In this document: one piece after another, positions 7,028 to 14,726 of the stretch | How positions within the stretch are numbered: position 1 is the stretch's first letter | Layout: every line of letters starts with the position of its first letter | From: Candidatus Gastranaerophilales bacterium | GTDB taxonomy: Bacteria; Cyanobacteriota; Vampirovibrionia; Gastranaerophilales; Gastranaerophilaceae | Assembly: GCA_910587375.1 (NCBI GenBank) | Contig: CAJULR010000018.1 | Coordinates: 1 to 49,854 of the forward strand | Direction: 5' to 3' | Length of the DNA stretch: 49,854 bases | The notes under the pieces: generated by a model | Told to the model about the DNA's origin: nothing | What the model saw: only the letters and a program-made list of their open reading frames with translations | The model's database searches: none | Made by a program: the position numbers and the translations under genes

Positions 7028-8459
7028 AATCTCTGAAAGCTTCCCCTCTTACTTCGTAATTTTTAAACACATCAAAACTTGCACAAGCCGGTGAAAACAA
7101 GACTACATCTGGCTTTTCACGTTCCGCTTCATCAATTGCCTCGTTGAGCGTTTTCGAAAAAACAATATTCTTGAACCCAGATTTTTCAAGAGCCTCGGCA
7201 AACCTTTGTGCCGCTTCGCCAATAAGAACAACCTTTTCAATGTTTTTCTTTATAAGCTCACAAAATTCATCCAACGGCGTATTTTTATCCCTGCCGCCTG
7301 CAATAAGCACGGTTCTTTTCCCTGAAAATGCCCCTATAGCAACGTTTGAGGCCTCCGGGTTTGTCGCCTTTGAATCATTGTAATAAGAAACACCGTTAAG
7401 CTCCAAAATAAACTCACACCTATGTTTTGGCGCCCTAAAGGACATAATCCCTGTTTTTATTAAATTATCCTCAAGCCCTGCCGCACGTGCCGCAATCACA
7501 GCACACATAACATTTTGCAGGTTATGCGCGCCAACAATAGGCACATCATTAACATCAATTATTTCATCTGCGCCGTAATAAATTTTGCCGTTCTTAATAT
7601 AGCAATCATCCGCACTGCCAGGAGTATCCAGCCTGAAATAATGCTTATGTGCCCTTGTTTCAATATTTTTCACGCGCGCGTCGTCGAAATTCAAGATAGC
7701 GTGAGCATTTTCACCCATATTTTTATACATTTTAGCTTTGTCATTAAAATATTCTTCAATTCCGCCGTGCCAGGAAATATGGTCAGGAGTCAAATTGCAG
7801 AATATGGCCGCATTTGGGGCAAAATCTTTAATATAGTGAAGTTGATAAGAACTTGCTTCAACAACAAGATAATCAGGTTCAATATCAGAAGCTGCTTTAA
7901 TTTCAGAGGCAACATCTGCCTGAAATTTACTATTTACAATAGGATACAGATAATCCAAAGGCGAAACACCAACATTTCCCGCTGCCGGAGCCAAATATTT
8001 TTGGCTTAGTATATGCGACACAAGCATTGTGGTTGTTGTTTTGCCGTTTGTGCCTGTAATAGCAATAATTTTGGTCTTTTGAGGTTTTACTTGAAAAGCA
8101 AGTTCGATGTCAGAAAAATAGGGAATTTTTAAATCATCTAAAAGCCTTAGTATGTCTACTTTTGGCGGAATAGAAGGACTTAAAACACAAAATTCAGCTC
8201 CCCCAATAAATTCCTTTGAATGTGCGCCAAATTCAAGCTTTGCACCGGCTTTTTTTAAAATATCAGCCTTTGGCTTATTTTCCTCGCTAAGCACATTCGA
8301 ATCGCTCAAAAAACAGTCAGCACCTGCTCTTAAAAGAAATTTTGCCGCCGCAAAGCCCGTCGTCGAAAGGCCAAGCACCAAAACTTTTTTCCCGGTCAAA
8401 TCGGAAATTGAAGCAGAAATTGAAGCAGAAACTAAATCAGAACTTTTAACTTTTTCCAT
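6996..8459 (-). CDS. murD: MurD: UDP-MurNAc-L-Ala D-glutamate ligase
   Basis: MurD adds D-Glu to UDP-MurNAc-L-alanine in the cytosol. The 487 residues show an N-terminal nucleotide-binding fold (GKKVLVLGLSTTGFAAAK, 23-40), the ATP P-loop AITGTNGKTTTT (133-144), and the C-terminal ligase domain with YYNDSKATNPEA and LIAGGRDKNTP. The N-terminus has a short Ser/Ala/Ile repeat (SASISASIS) encoded by a 12-base tandem repeat at 8404-8427, a likely slippage expansion. It lies between mraY and ftsW, as in standard dcw clusters, and overlaps ftsW by 32 bases. Confidence 0.95.
   Translation of the reverse strand: MEKVKSSDLVSASISASISDLTGKKVLVLGLSTTGFAAAKFLLRAGADCFLSDSNVLSEENKPKADILKKAGAKLEFGAHSKEFIGGAEFCVLSPSIPPKVDILRLLDDLKIPYFSDIELAFQVKPQKTKIIAITGTNGKTTTTMLVSHILSQKYLAPAAGNVGVSPLDYLYPIVNSKFQADVASEIKAASDIEPDYLVVEASSYQLHYIKDFAPNAAIFCNLTPDHISWHGGIEEYFNDKAKMYKNMGENAHAILNFDDARVKNIETRAHKHYFRLDTPGSADDCYIKNGKIYYGADEIIDVNDVPIVGAHNLQNVMCAVIAARAAGLEDNLIKTGIMSFRAPKHRCEFILELNGVSYYNDSKATNPEASNVAIGAFSGKRTVLIAGGRDKNTPLDEFCELIKKNIEKVVLIGEAAQRFAEALEKSGFKNIVFSKTLNEAIDEAEREKPDVVLFSPACASFDVFKNYEVRGEAFRDYVLSKKPGAR
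8404..8427. repeat. Two 12-base tandem repeats inside murD
   Basis: The unit GAAATTGAAGCA occurs twice in a row with a four-base partial third copy. It keeps the murD frame and adds Ser-Ala-Ser-Ile units near the protein's N-terminus. Confidence 0.8.
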
Positions 8460-8482
8460 AGCTTAAAACCTATATTTTCAGT

Positions 8483-9466
8483 CTACGCCTGGCCCCCGGT
8501 AAGCACCTTGCAAATGCACACGCCCCAAACGGCAATAATCCCGCCCACAGCAGAAATCATTGAAAATACAAAAACGATTTTCTTTTCATCCCAGCCTGAA
8601 AGCTCGAAATGATGGTGGATAGGGCTCATTTTAAATATTCTTTTGCCCGTAGTTTTAAAACTGGCCACTTGAAGCATAACAGAGAGGGTTTCGGCGATAA
8701 ATACAATCCCGATAGGAATGAGCCAAAGTTCAAACTTGCCCATAATCGCTATTGTGGCTAAAAGCCCGCCCAGAGCAAGGCTTCCCGTGTCCCCCATAAA
8801 TATTTTTGCAGGATTTTTGTTAAAATAGAAAAACCCTAAACACGCGGCAGAAGCCGCCATAGAGATAATTGCAAGATCTATACAGCCGCCAAAATATGAA
8901 ATCAAGGCACAGGCTAAAAACGCGAAAAACGCACAGCCGGAAGCTAAACCATCCAATCCGTCCGTCAAATTCAGCGCGTTTGAAGAGCCAACAATCATAA
9001 ATACAGCAAAAAACGGGTAAAAATAGATTAAATCAAGGTGAAGATTGAAGAGTGAAATTTCCGTTTGCCCTTGATACACAAGGTATACAGCAGGAAGCAT
9101 TGAAACTGCAATTTGAAGAGCCAGTTTTGCTCTCGGGCTTAAACCCTCGTTTTGACAGCCTTTTATCTTTTTAATATCATCTTCAAAACCCGTAAACGTA
9201 TAGAAAATAAGGGTCATAAGCACAATCAAAGCGCGTGTTGAAATTGCCTGCGCCATAAAAAGAGCTATCAAAGAACCGACCAAAAGCGCCGCCACAAGGA
9301 AAACTCCGCCCGTTGTCGGGGTTTTATTTTTCTTGGCATGAAGCACCTGAACTTCTTCCCTGATGTACTGTCCGTACATTTTTTTCTTCATAAAATCAAG
9401 ATACGGAACGCCGAACAAAAGGCATAAAACAAGCGTTATCAGCGCCGCAACACTCATCATAATCAT
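8483..9466 (-). CDS. mraY: MraY: phospho-MurNAc-pentapeptide translocase
   Basis: This integral membrane enzyme transfers phospho-MurNAc-pentapeptide to undecaprenyl phosphate, making lipid I. The 327 residues have about ten membrane helices. Family motifs are present in order: the Asp pair in GFEDDIKK (D96, D97), LNLTDGLDGLASG (about 165-177), KIFMGDTGSLALGG, and the His motif MSPIHHHFELSGW. The start codon overlaps the murF stop by four bases, so the two are translationally coupled. Confidence 0.96.
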   Translation of the reverse strand: MIMMSVAALITLVLCLLFGVPYLDFMKKKMYGQYIREEVQVLHAKKNKTPTTGGVFLVAALLVGSLIALFMAQAISTRALIVLMTLIFYTFTGFEDDIKKIKGCQNEGLSPRAKLALQIAVSMLPAVYLVYQGQTEISLFNLHLDLIYFYPFFAVFMIVGSSNALNLTDGLDGLASGCAFFAFLACALISYFGGCIDLAIISMAASAACLGFFYFNKNPAKIFMGDTGSLALGGLLATIAIMGKFELWLIPIGIVFIAETLSVMLQVASFKTTGKRIFKMSPIHHHFELSGWDEKKIVFVFSMISAVGGIIAVWGVCICKVLTGGQA

Positions 9467-10782
9467 ATATTTTTCACCATTTCAATTATTTCTTCAAATT
9501 TCATAATTCTTGAGGCCTTTAAAAGCACCGTAGTGCCCTTTTCGAGGTTATTTTTAACATATTCGGCACACTCTTTTTTTGAATTAAAATGCTCAGATTT
9601 TAAAGAGCACGCACGGGATATAAATTTCGCCAATTCGCCTACTGTAAGAAGGGTTACGCCGCTATAAGCAGATAAAAATTCGCCAATTTTTTTATGATAG
9701 GCAATTTCATCTTTCCCAAGCTCGCCCATATCCCCCAAAATCAGCGCCAATGGCTCTTTATGGACAGATAAAAATGTCTTCAAAACAGCAACCATAGATT
9801 CAGGGTTTGCATTATAGCTATCGTTAATAAAGGTTAAACCATTGATTTCAGTGATTTCCCAGCGTTTTTCAATCGGCCTGTAATTTAAAAAACCCTTTTG
9901 AATATTTTCAACAGAAACCCCTGCCCATTTTGCCGCTTCAATAACAAGCATAGCATTTTCGATGTTGTGTTCCCCCTCAACAGTGAGCTCATAAGGATTT
10001 CCGCCATATTCAAAAACGGTTTTGCCAATTTCAATATTTATGTTTTTACAGTCTGAAAGATTTACCAGAACTTGTTTTCCGCCATATTTCAGGTTTTCTC
10101 TTAGAATTTCAGAATCATTGCCGATAAAAATCCCTGCACTGTTAAGATTTGAAGCTATTTCACACTTTGCAACAGCAATATTTTTAAGATTACCAAGCTT
10201 TTCAACATGCGCAGAACCAATATTTGTGATTATACCTGCATCAGGAAGTGAATACGAGGTCAAAAGCTGGATTTCTCCAAGGTTTCGCATACCCATTTCA
10301 AGCACAAGAACTTCCGTATCTAAAGGCATAGAAACCATTGTTTCACATAGCCCGATTTCGTTGTTATGATTGAGTTTTGACTTATGAGTTTTAAAAGTTG
10401 TTTCTAAAACCGAAGCAAGCATTTCCTTTGTGGTGGTTTTGCCTGAACTTCCCGTTATAGCAATTACTTTCGGGTTAATTTTTTCTCTAATATACTTTGC
10501 AAGCTGAAGGTAGGCTGTAAGCGTGTTTTTAACGTATAGTACAAAATTTGCATTTTTATTTATTTTATATTCTTGTTGCGTAAAATAGCCCGCAGCGCCG
10601 TTTTCAAGGGCCTTATCTATAAAATTATGGCCGTCAAAATTTTCACCCCTTAATGGCAGATAAATATTACCGCGCTCAAGTTTTCTTGTGTCTGTTGAAA
10701 TGTCAAAAAGCCCATCAACATTGGTTTTATGGAGGATTTTCGCCCCGGTTACTTCTATAATCTCATCTATATTAAATTTCAA
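9463..10782 (-). CDS. murF: MurF: UDP-MurNAc-tripeptide D-Ala-D-Ala ligase
   Basis: MurF adds the D-Ala-D-Ala dipeptide, completing the cytosolic precursor. The 439 residues show the Mur N-terminal domain, the P-loop AITGSSGKTTTKEM (108-121), FINDSYNANPESM and ALILGDMGELG. Translation appears to start at TTG (10780-10782), with the ribosome site AGGAG nine bases upstream; no ATG is well placed. It is the first gene of the minus-strand operon; a promoter with TTTACA and TACAAT spaced by 17 bases lies at 10872-10900, giving a leader of about 80 bases that contains two CTGCCTCAAG repeats. Confidence 0.94.
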   Translation of the reverse strand: MKFNIDEIIEVTGAKILHKTNVDGLFDISTDTRKLERGNIYLPLRGENFDGHNFIDKALENGAAGYFTQQEYKINKNANFVLYVKNTLTAYLQLAKYIREKINPKVIAITGSSGKTTTKEMLASVLETTFKTHKSKLNHNNEIGLCETMVSMPLDTEVLVLEMGMRNLGEIQLLTSYSLPDAGIITNIGSAHVEKLGNLKNIAVAKCEIASNLNSAGIFIGNDSEILRENLKYGGKQVLVNLSDCKNINIEIGKTVFEYGGNPYELTVEGEHNIENAMLVIEAAKWAGVSVENIQKGFLNYRPIEKRWEITEINGLTFINDSYNANPESMVAVLKTFLSVHKEPLALILGDMGELGKDEIAYHKKIGEFLSAYSGVTLLTVGELAKFISRACSLKSEHFNSKKECAEYVKNNLEKGTTVLLKASRIMKFEEIIEMVKNI

Positions 10783-10799
10783 AGTTAATAACTCCTAAA

Positions 10800-10861
10800 C
10801 TGCCTCAAGACAAGCGTTTGAGCCCCAAATCTCTCTTAAATTCCAAAAAACCTGCCTCAAG
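10800..10861. repeat. Direct repeat in the murF leader
   Basis: CTGCCTCAAG occurs at 10800-10809 and again at 10852-10861 on the plus strand, both within the predicted untranslated leader of murF on the minus strand. The role is unknown. Confidence 0.5.
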
Positions 10862-10871
10862 CTTTTCCCAT

Positions 10872-10900
10872 ATTGTAAACCAAATAGAATTTGATGTAAA
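10872..10900 (-). promoter_or_regulatory. Promoter of the murF-mraY-murD-ftsW-murG operon
   Basis: Reading the minus strand: -35 TTTACA (10895-10900), a 17-base spacer, -10 TACAAT (10872-10877). This is a close match to the housekeeping sigma consensus and lies in the only gap upstream of murF. Confidence 0.65.
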
Positions 10901-10902
10901 AT
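10873..10902 (+). promoter_or_regulatory. Promoter of the DUF4127 gene, overlapping the murF promoter
   Basis: Plus strand: -35 TTGTAA (10873-10878), 18-base spacer, -10 TAAAAT (10897-10902). The -10 is seven bases before the ATG at 10910 and there is no Shine-Dalgarno, so the mRNA would be leaderless. Each promoter's -10 covers the other's -35. Confidence 0.5.
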
Positions 10903-10909
10903 AGTTTTT

Positions 10910-12322
10910 ATGAAAAAAATTGCTTTAATTCCAATAGACAATAGACCCATATGTTACACGCTCATAGAGCAGATTTCAGCTATTAATGAAGATTTAAAAG
11001 TTTATCTGCCCGAAAGAAAAGATTTAGGCGGTTTATACGATATGGCAAATGTTTCAGCCATATTAGAATGGCTAAAAGCCCTGCCAAAAATGGATTACGT
11101 GATTATTTCCCTGGACACCATTGCCTATGGCGGACTTGTGGCCTCAAGAAGAATTCCTGACAGCTTTGATACAATAAAAACAAGGCTTGAAGCATTTAAA
11201 GAAGTCTTAAAACCGCTTGGTGCAAAGGTTTTTGCCTTTTCAAGCATAATGAGAATTTCAAACAATAATATAAACGAAGAAGAAAAAGAATACTGGAACC
11301 CTTGGGGCAAGCGCATTTTCGAGTATTCATACCACCAGCATAAATCACGCGCGCTACGACAGATAAATTGTGTCATAAACACGGTTCCTGACGACATTTT
11401 GGAGGATTATCTCAACACAAGGAAAAGAAATTTTGAAATCAATAGAATGTATCTTGATTGGCTCACTGAGGGCATTTTAAACACTCTTGTATATTCTAAA
11501 GATGATACAGGAGAATACGGGCTCAACGTTGAAGAGGCGCAAAAGCTTGAGGCAGAAGCGTCTTCAAAAAAATTAAACGCAATAATTAAAACGGGCGCAG
11601 ATGAAATCCCCTTAACCCTTCTTGCGCGGGCAATAGCAGAAAATGAAAACGTTAATATCAAGCCCCTATTTGTTTTCGAGAATTCAAAAGGGCTTATATC
11701 AAAGTATGAGGACATTTCAGTCGAAAATTGCGTCCAATCCCAGCTTTCCCTTGCAGGAGTAGGCGTTTCTTCGTTGAAAAACGCTGAAATTACTATGGTT
11801 ATTAATAATTTTGCCACAGAACAAGGAGATTTAGTGCTTGGAGATGTCGTAAATTCACTTTCAAGAGATTTTGAATTGCCAAAAACACCTTATTTTATTG
11901 CTGATATAAACAATGCAAACGGTTCGGACAGCGAATTAGCAAGGAAAATCACAAATCAAAAAATGGAAATAGGCACTATGCTTGGATATAGCGCGTATAA
12001 CACCAGCGCAAACACCATAGGAAGCTCTCTTTGCATAGCCCTAAATTCCGCTCTGGCATTGAAAAAGGGGGTATTTAACGAGGCTGCTTTTAAGAAACTT
12101 ATGGCAGTAAGATTTTTAGACGATTGGGCCTATCAGGCGAACGTCCGAAAGGCAGTAAGAGCGGGAGCTCCGGATTTTAAACAGGCCTTGGATGAACATA
12201 TAGCTGATTTCCACGGTTTTGAAGAAAAAATTTCAGAATATTTAGACTACGAATTTGAGTGCAAATACTCACTTCCCTGGAATCGAAGTTTTGAAATTGA
12301 AATTGAAATTTTTGAAAAATAA
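10910..12322 (+). CDS. DUF4127 family protein
   Basis: The 470 residues match what I know of DUF4127, a bacterial family of unknown function: the opening KKIALIPIDNRPICYTL, then LPERKDLGGLYD, DYVIISLDTIAYGGLVASRR and the later ADINNANGSDSELAR. There is no signal peptide or membrane segment, so it should be cytosolic. The DNRP, SLDT and NNANGSD motifs are rich in acidic and polar residues and could be catalytic, but this is inference. It is transcribed divergently from murF and is followed by dapF, a cell-wall and lysine gene, so a link with envelope metabolism is possible but unproven. Confidence 0.82.
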   Translation: MKKIALIPIDNRPICYTLIEQISAINEDLKVYLPERKDLGGLYDMANVSAILEWLKALPKMDYVIISLDTIAYGGLVASRRIPDSFDTIKTRLEAFKEVLKPLGAKVFAFSSIMRISNNNINEEEKEYWNPWGKRIFEYSYHQHKSRALRQINCVINTVPDDILEDYLNTRKRNFEINRMYLDWLTEGILNTLVYSKDDTGEYGLNVEEAQKLEAEASSKKLNAIIKTGADEIPLTLLARAIAENENVNIKPLFVFENSKGLISKYEDISVENCVQSQLSLAGVGVSSLKNAEITMVINNFATEQGDLVLGDVVNSLSRDFELPKTPYFIADINNANGSDSELARKITNQKMEIGTMLGYSAYNTSANTIGSSLCIALNSALALKKGVFNEAAFKKLMAVRFLDDWAYQANVRKAVRAGAPDFKQALDEHIADFHGFEEKISEYLDYEFECKYSLPWNRSFEIEIEIFEK

Positions 12323-12357
12323 TTTTTGGGCCATTTTTTTAAATTTTTCAAGATTTT

Positions 12358-12387
12358 TTGTTGATTTTTCAAAAAACATGCTATAAA
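12358..12387 (+). promoter_or_regulatory. Candidate dapF promoter
   Basis: TTGTTG (12358-12363), 18-base spacer, TATAAA (12382-12387), 53 bases before the dapF ATG. The match is fair in an AT-rich background. Confidence 0.4.
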
Positions 12388-12440
12388 ATAGGGCTGTAGC
12401 CTGATTGAAGGCTCTTAAGACAGTTTTAAGGCGGCTTTAA

Positions 12441-13253
12441 ATGGACATAAATTTTGAAAAATGGCAGGGGCTTGGAAACGATTTTATAATCCTTGAAAAC
12501 GCAGACGCCACAAGCGAATTAGCAAAAGCTATGTGTGATAGGAATTTTGGAGTTGGGGCAGATGGTATATTTTCTGCCGTAAAATTTGACAGATCGCCAA
12601 GCGCTGAAAATGCAGATATAGCTTGGAAATTCTACAATTCAGACGGTTCAATTGCCCAAATGTGTGGAAATGGCATGCGCTGTTTTGCAAAATACGTCCA
12701 TGACAAGGGAATAATAAAAAAACATAAATTTTCAGTGCAAACCCTTGCAGGAGTAATTATTCCAGAAATTTTAGAAACCGGAAAAGTAAAAGTGGATATG
12801 GGAAAACCGGTCTTTGAAGCAGGCAGAATCCCGGTTTCCGTTAATGACCCGTTTGATTTTGAGGTTGAAGGATTTAAGGCTTCTGCTGTCAGCATGGGAA
12901 ACCCGCACTGCGTCATATTTACAGACAAAGACACAAAAGAGCTTGCCGCAAAAATTGGCCCTGCTATTGAAGTTTCACCACTTTTCCCCGAAAAAACAAA
13001 TGTGGAATTTGTTGAAATAAAATCTAGAAAAAAAATTAAAATTGACGTTTGGGAAAGAGGCTGCGGCATTACTCTTGCTTGCGGTACAGGGGCATGCGCA
13101 AGCGTTGCTTTGGGCGTTAAAAAAGGCTTTTTAGACGAAGAAGTAAACGTTATCCTTCCAGGCGGAGAGCTTCAAATCCAGTATACAGAAGGTTCTCATG
13201 TTTATATGACGGGGGAAGCGCATAAAGTATTTACGGGTGTATGGCCCAAATAG
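12441..13253 (+). CDS. dapF: DapF: diaminopimelate epimerase
   Basis: DapF converts LL- to meso-diaminopimelate for lysine and peptidoglycan. It uses two cysteines without a cofactor: C75 in QMCGNGMRC and C214 in ITLACGTGACA, both present. The 270 residues are the normal length and the opening FEKWQGLGNDFI is typical. It lies 118 bases after the DUF4127 gene with its own candidate promoter. The ribosome site is weak (AAGGCGG upstream). Confidence 0.96.
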   Translation: MDINFEKWQGLGNDFIILENADATSELAKAMCDRNFGVGADGIFSAVKFDRSPSAENADIAWKFYNSDGSIAQMCGNGMRCFAKYVHDKGIIKKHKFSVQTLAGVIIPEILETGKVKVDMGKPVFEAGRIPVSVNDPFDFEVEGFKASAVSMGNPHCVIFTDKDTKELAAKIGPAIEVSPLFPEKTNVEFVEIKSRKKIKIDVWERGCGITLACGTGACASVALGVKKGFLDEEVNVILPGGELQIQYTEGSHVYMTGEAHKVFTGVWPK

Positions 13254-13369
13254 CAAGGTTTTTAGCAACTTTTGCAAGCAAAATTCGGCATTCTGGCGGA
13301 GTTTTAGAGGCCAAAAGTTATCAAAAAAATCAAAAAATTAACTAAAGTTAAGCATTTTTAGCATAAATT

Positions 13370-13386
13370 TACAAGTTTTTCTTGTA
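13370..13386. promoter_or_regulatory. Inverted repeat overlapping the rpsF -35 box
   Basis: TACAAG (13370-13375) and CTTGTA (13381-13386) are perfect inverted repeats around TTTTT. The right arm covers most of the -35 hexamer of the rpsF promoter, so this could be an operator. Confidence 0.35.
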
Positions 13387-13410
13387 TCTGAAAATTGTTT
13401 ATGCTACGAT
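13382..13410 (+). promoter_or_regulatory. Candidate promoter of rpsF-ssb-rpsR
   Basis: TTGTAT (13382-13387), 17-base spacer, TACGAT (13405-13410), 39 bases before the rpsF ATG. Confidence 0.5.
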
Positions 13411-13449
13411 TTTTTTCAAACACTAACTTTATTTAAGGAGAAATTTTAA

Positions 13450-13740
13450 ATGAAAAAATATGAACTGCTTGCAACCATAAAACCCAATTTGGACAACGAT
13501 GAAGCAGAAAAAGTATCCGCAAAAATTGAAGAAATGGTATCTTCACTTGGCGGCAGCGTTTTAGAAACCGAAAAACTCGGCAGAAAAAAACTTGCATACG
13601 ACGTTCAAGGCTTTAGAGACGGCTTTATGGTAGTTCAAAAAATGAACATTCCTGCTGATAAAATTGTTGAGTTCAAAAGAAATTTAAAATTGAACGAAAA
13701 CGTTATCAGAACTATGTTTACAGAAGTAAAGAAGGCTTAA
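13450..13740 (+). CDS. rpsF: 30S ribosomal protein S6
   Basis: S6 binds the 30S platform together with S18. The 96 residues begin MKKYELLATIKPNLDNDE and contain LGRKKLAYDVQGFRDGFMVV, both typical of the family. AAGGAGAAA precedes the ATG with good spacing. It is first in the rpsF-ssb-rpsR operon, one base before ssb. Confidence 0.95.
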   Translation: MKKYELLATIKPNLDNDEAEKVSAKIEEMVSSLGGSVLETEKLGRKKLAYDVQGFRDGFMVVQKMNIPADKIVEFKRNLKLNENVIRTMFTEVKKA

Positions 13741-13741
13741 G

Positions 13742-14212
13742 ATGACCTTAGCAAAAATCACGGTATCAGGCACAGTTGTTAAAAACCCGGAAAAAAGGTT
13801 TACGCAAAATAACCTCGCCATTACAAGCTTTGTAATGGACGTAAACCCGCAAGATGAAACGCTTGTAAGGGTTTTTGCGCTTGGAAATTTAGCGGACAGA
13901 GCTGCTGATATCCTGAAAATGGGCGACACTGTTCTTGTGGACGGCAGATTACAGACGGCAAACGCCAAAACCACAAATGGCAAGGAAAGAAAAATTATTG
14001 AAATAAATGCTTCAAGCGTGGATAAAATTTCGATACTTTCTGAAAGCGGCAACTATTCAGGCTTTAGCCAGGCTGCACCCGCCCAAAACACTGCACAGAG
14101 CGCACCTCAAAGTGCTCCAATGGCGCAAGCGCCAGCACAGAAAGAGATTGTGCAATTTGCGGTAGATGAAATTTCTGAAGATTTAATTGATGAGGATGAA
14201 ATACCGTTCTAG
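13742..14212 (+). CDS. ssb: Single-stranded DNA-binding protein
   Basis: SSB coats single-stranded DNA in replication, repair and recombination. Residues 1-105 form an OB-fold (TLAKITVSGTVVKNPEKRF, FALGNLADRAADILKMGDTV, VDGRLQT), followed by a Gln/Ala/Pro-rich linker (about 112-135) and the acidic tip DEDEIPF that recruits partner proteins. The 156-residue length is normal. It sits between the S6 and S18 genes, the standard arrangement. Confidence 0.94.
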   Translation: MTLAKITVSGTVVKNPEKRFTQNNLAITSFVMDVNPQDETLVRVFALGNLADRAADILKMGDTVLVDGRLQTANAKTTNGKERKIIEINASSVDKISILSESGNYSGFSQAAPAQNTAQSAPQSAPMAQAPAQKEIVQFAVDEISEDLIDEDEIPF

Positions 14213-14316
14213 ACTTTGGTTTTAAGGTTTTAAATTTCCAAAAAACCAGCCAGGCAAGGTTTTCACCCGAACCCGAAACATAAAAAAGTAAAAAACAAAA
14301 GAAAAGGAAAAATATA

Positions 14317-14553
14317 ATGGCAAGAGAATCTTTAAAAGACAGCAAAAAAAAGAAAAACTGCAGTTTTTGCGCAGATAAAGTTACAACATTAGACTACAAA
14401 GACGCTTCAAAATTAAGAAGATTTTTATCAGAAGCTGGTAAAATCCTTCCAAGACGTATCACTGGCAACTGCGCATATCACCAAAGAATGCTCTCAAACG
14501 CAGTTAAAAGAAGCAGGGAAGCTGCAATTATCGGATATGTTTTTGAAAACTAG
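14317..14553 (+). CDS. rpsR: 30S ribosomal protein S18
   Basis: S18 pairs with S6 on the 30S platform. The 78 residues include CSFCADKVTTLDYKD, then LRRFLSEAGKILPRRITG and CAYHQRML, the S18 signature. Three cysteines (two in CSFC, one in NCAYHQ) suggest a metal-binding form. AAAGGAAAA lies upstream. It ends the operon, with a strong terminator 32 bases after the stop. Confidence 0.95.
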   Translation: MARESLKDSKKKKNCSFCADKVTTLDYKDASKLRRFLSEAGKILPRRITGNCAYHQRMLSNAVKRSREAAIIGYVFEN

Positions 14554-14584
14554 CTTATAGCTTTGATTTCAAGAAACAATGTTT

Positions 14585-14616
14585 AAATACCCACCCCAAA
14601 CTCGGGTGGGTATTTT
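14585..14616 (+). terminator. Rho-independent terminator of rpsF-ssb-rpsR
   Basis: A perfect 12-bp stem (14585-14596 with 14604-14615) with a 7-base loop ends in TTTT. It may also stop minus-strand transcripts from purND, as it lies between the two convergent operons. Confidence 0.8.
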
Positions 14617-14726
14617 AGTTAGTTTTTAACATTTTTAACATTTAATTACTACGCTGTTAGCTGCCATGCGGTTTTTAAAATTAAAATCGCCAAAATGGGG
14701 CTCTATTTAAAATATGTGCTTCTAAA

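Noticed and set aside
7515..8009. A 164-codon plus-strand frame inside murD
   Set aside because: It is a shadow of murD on the opposite strand with no domain.
8404..8427. Repeats as a CRISPR-like array
   Set aside because: Two adjacent 12-base copies without spacers inside a coding gene are simple tandem expansion.
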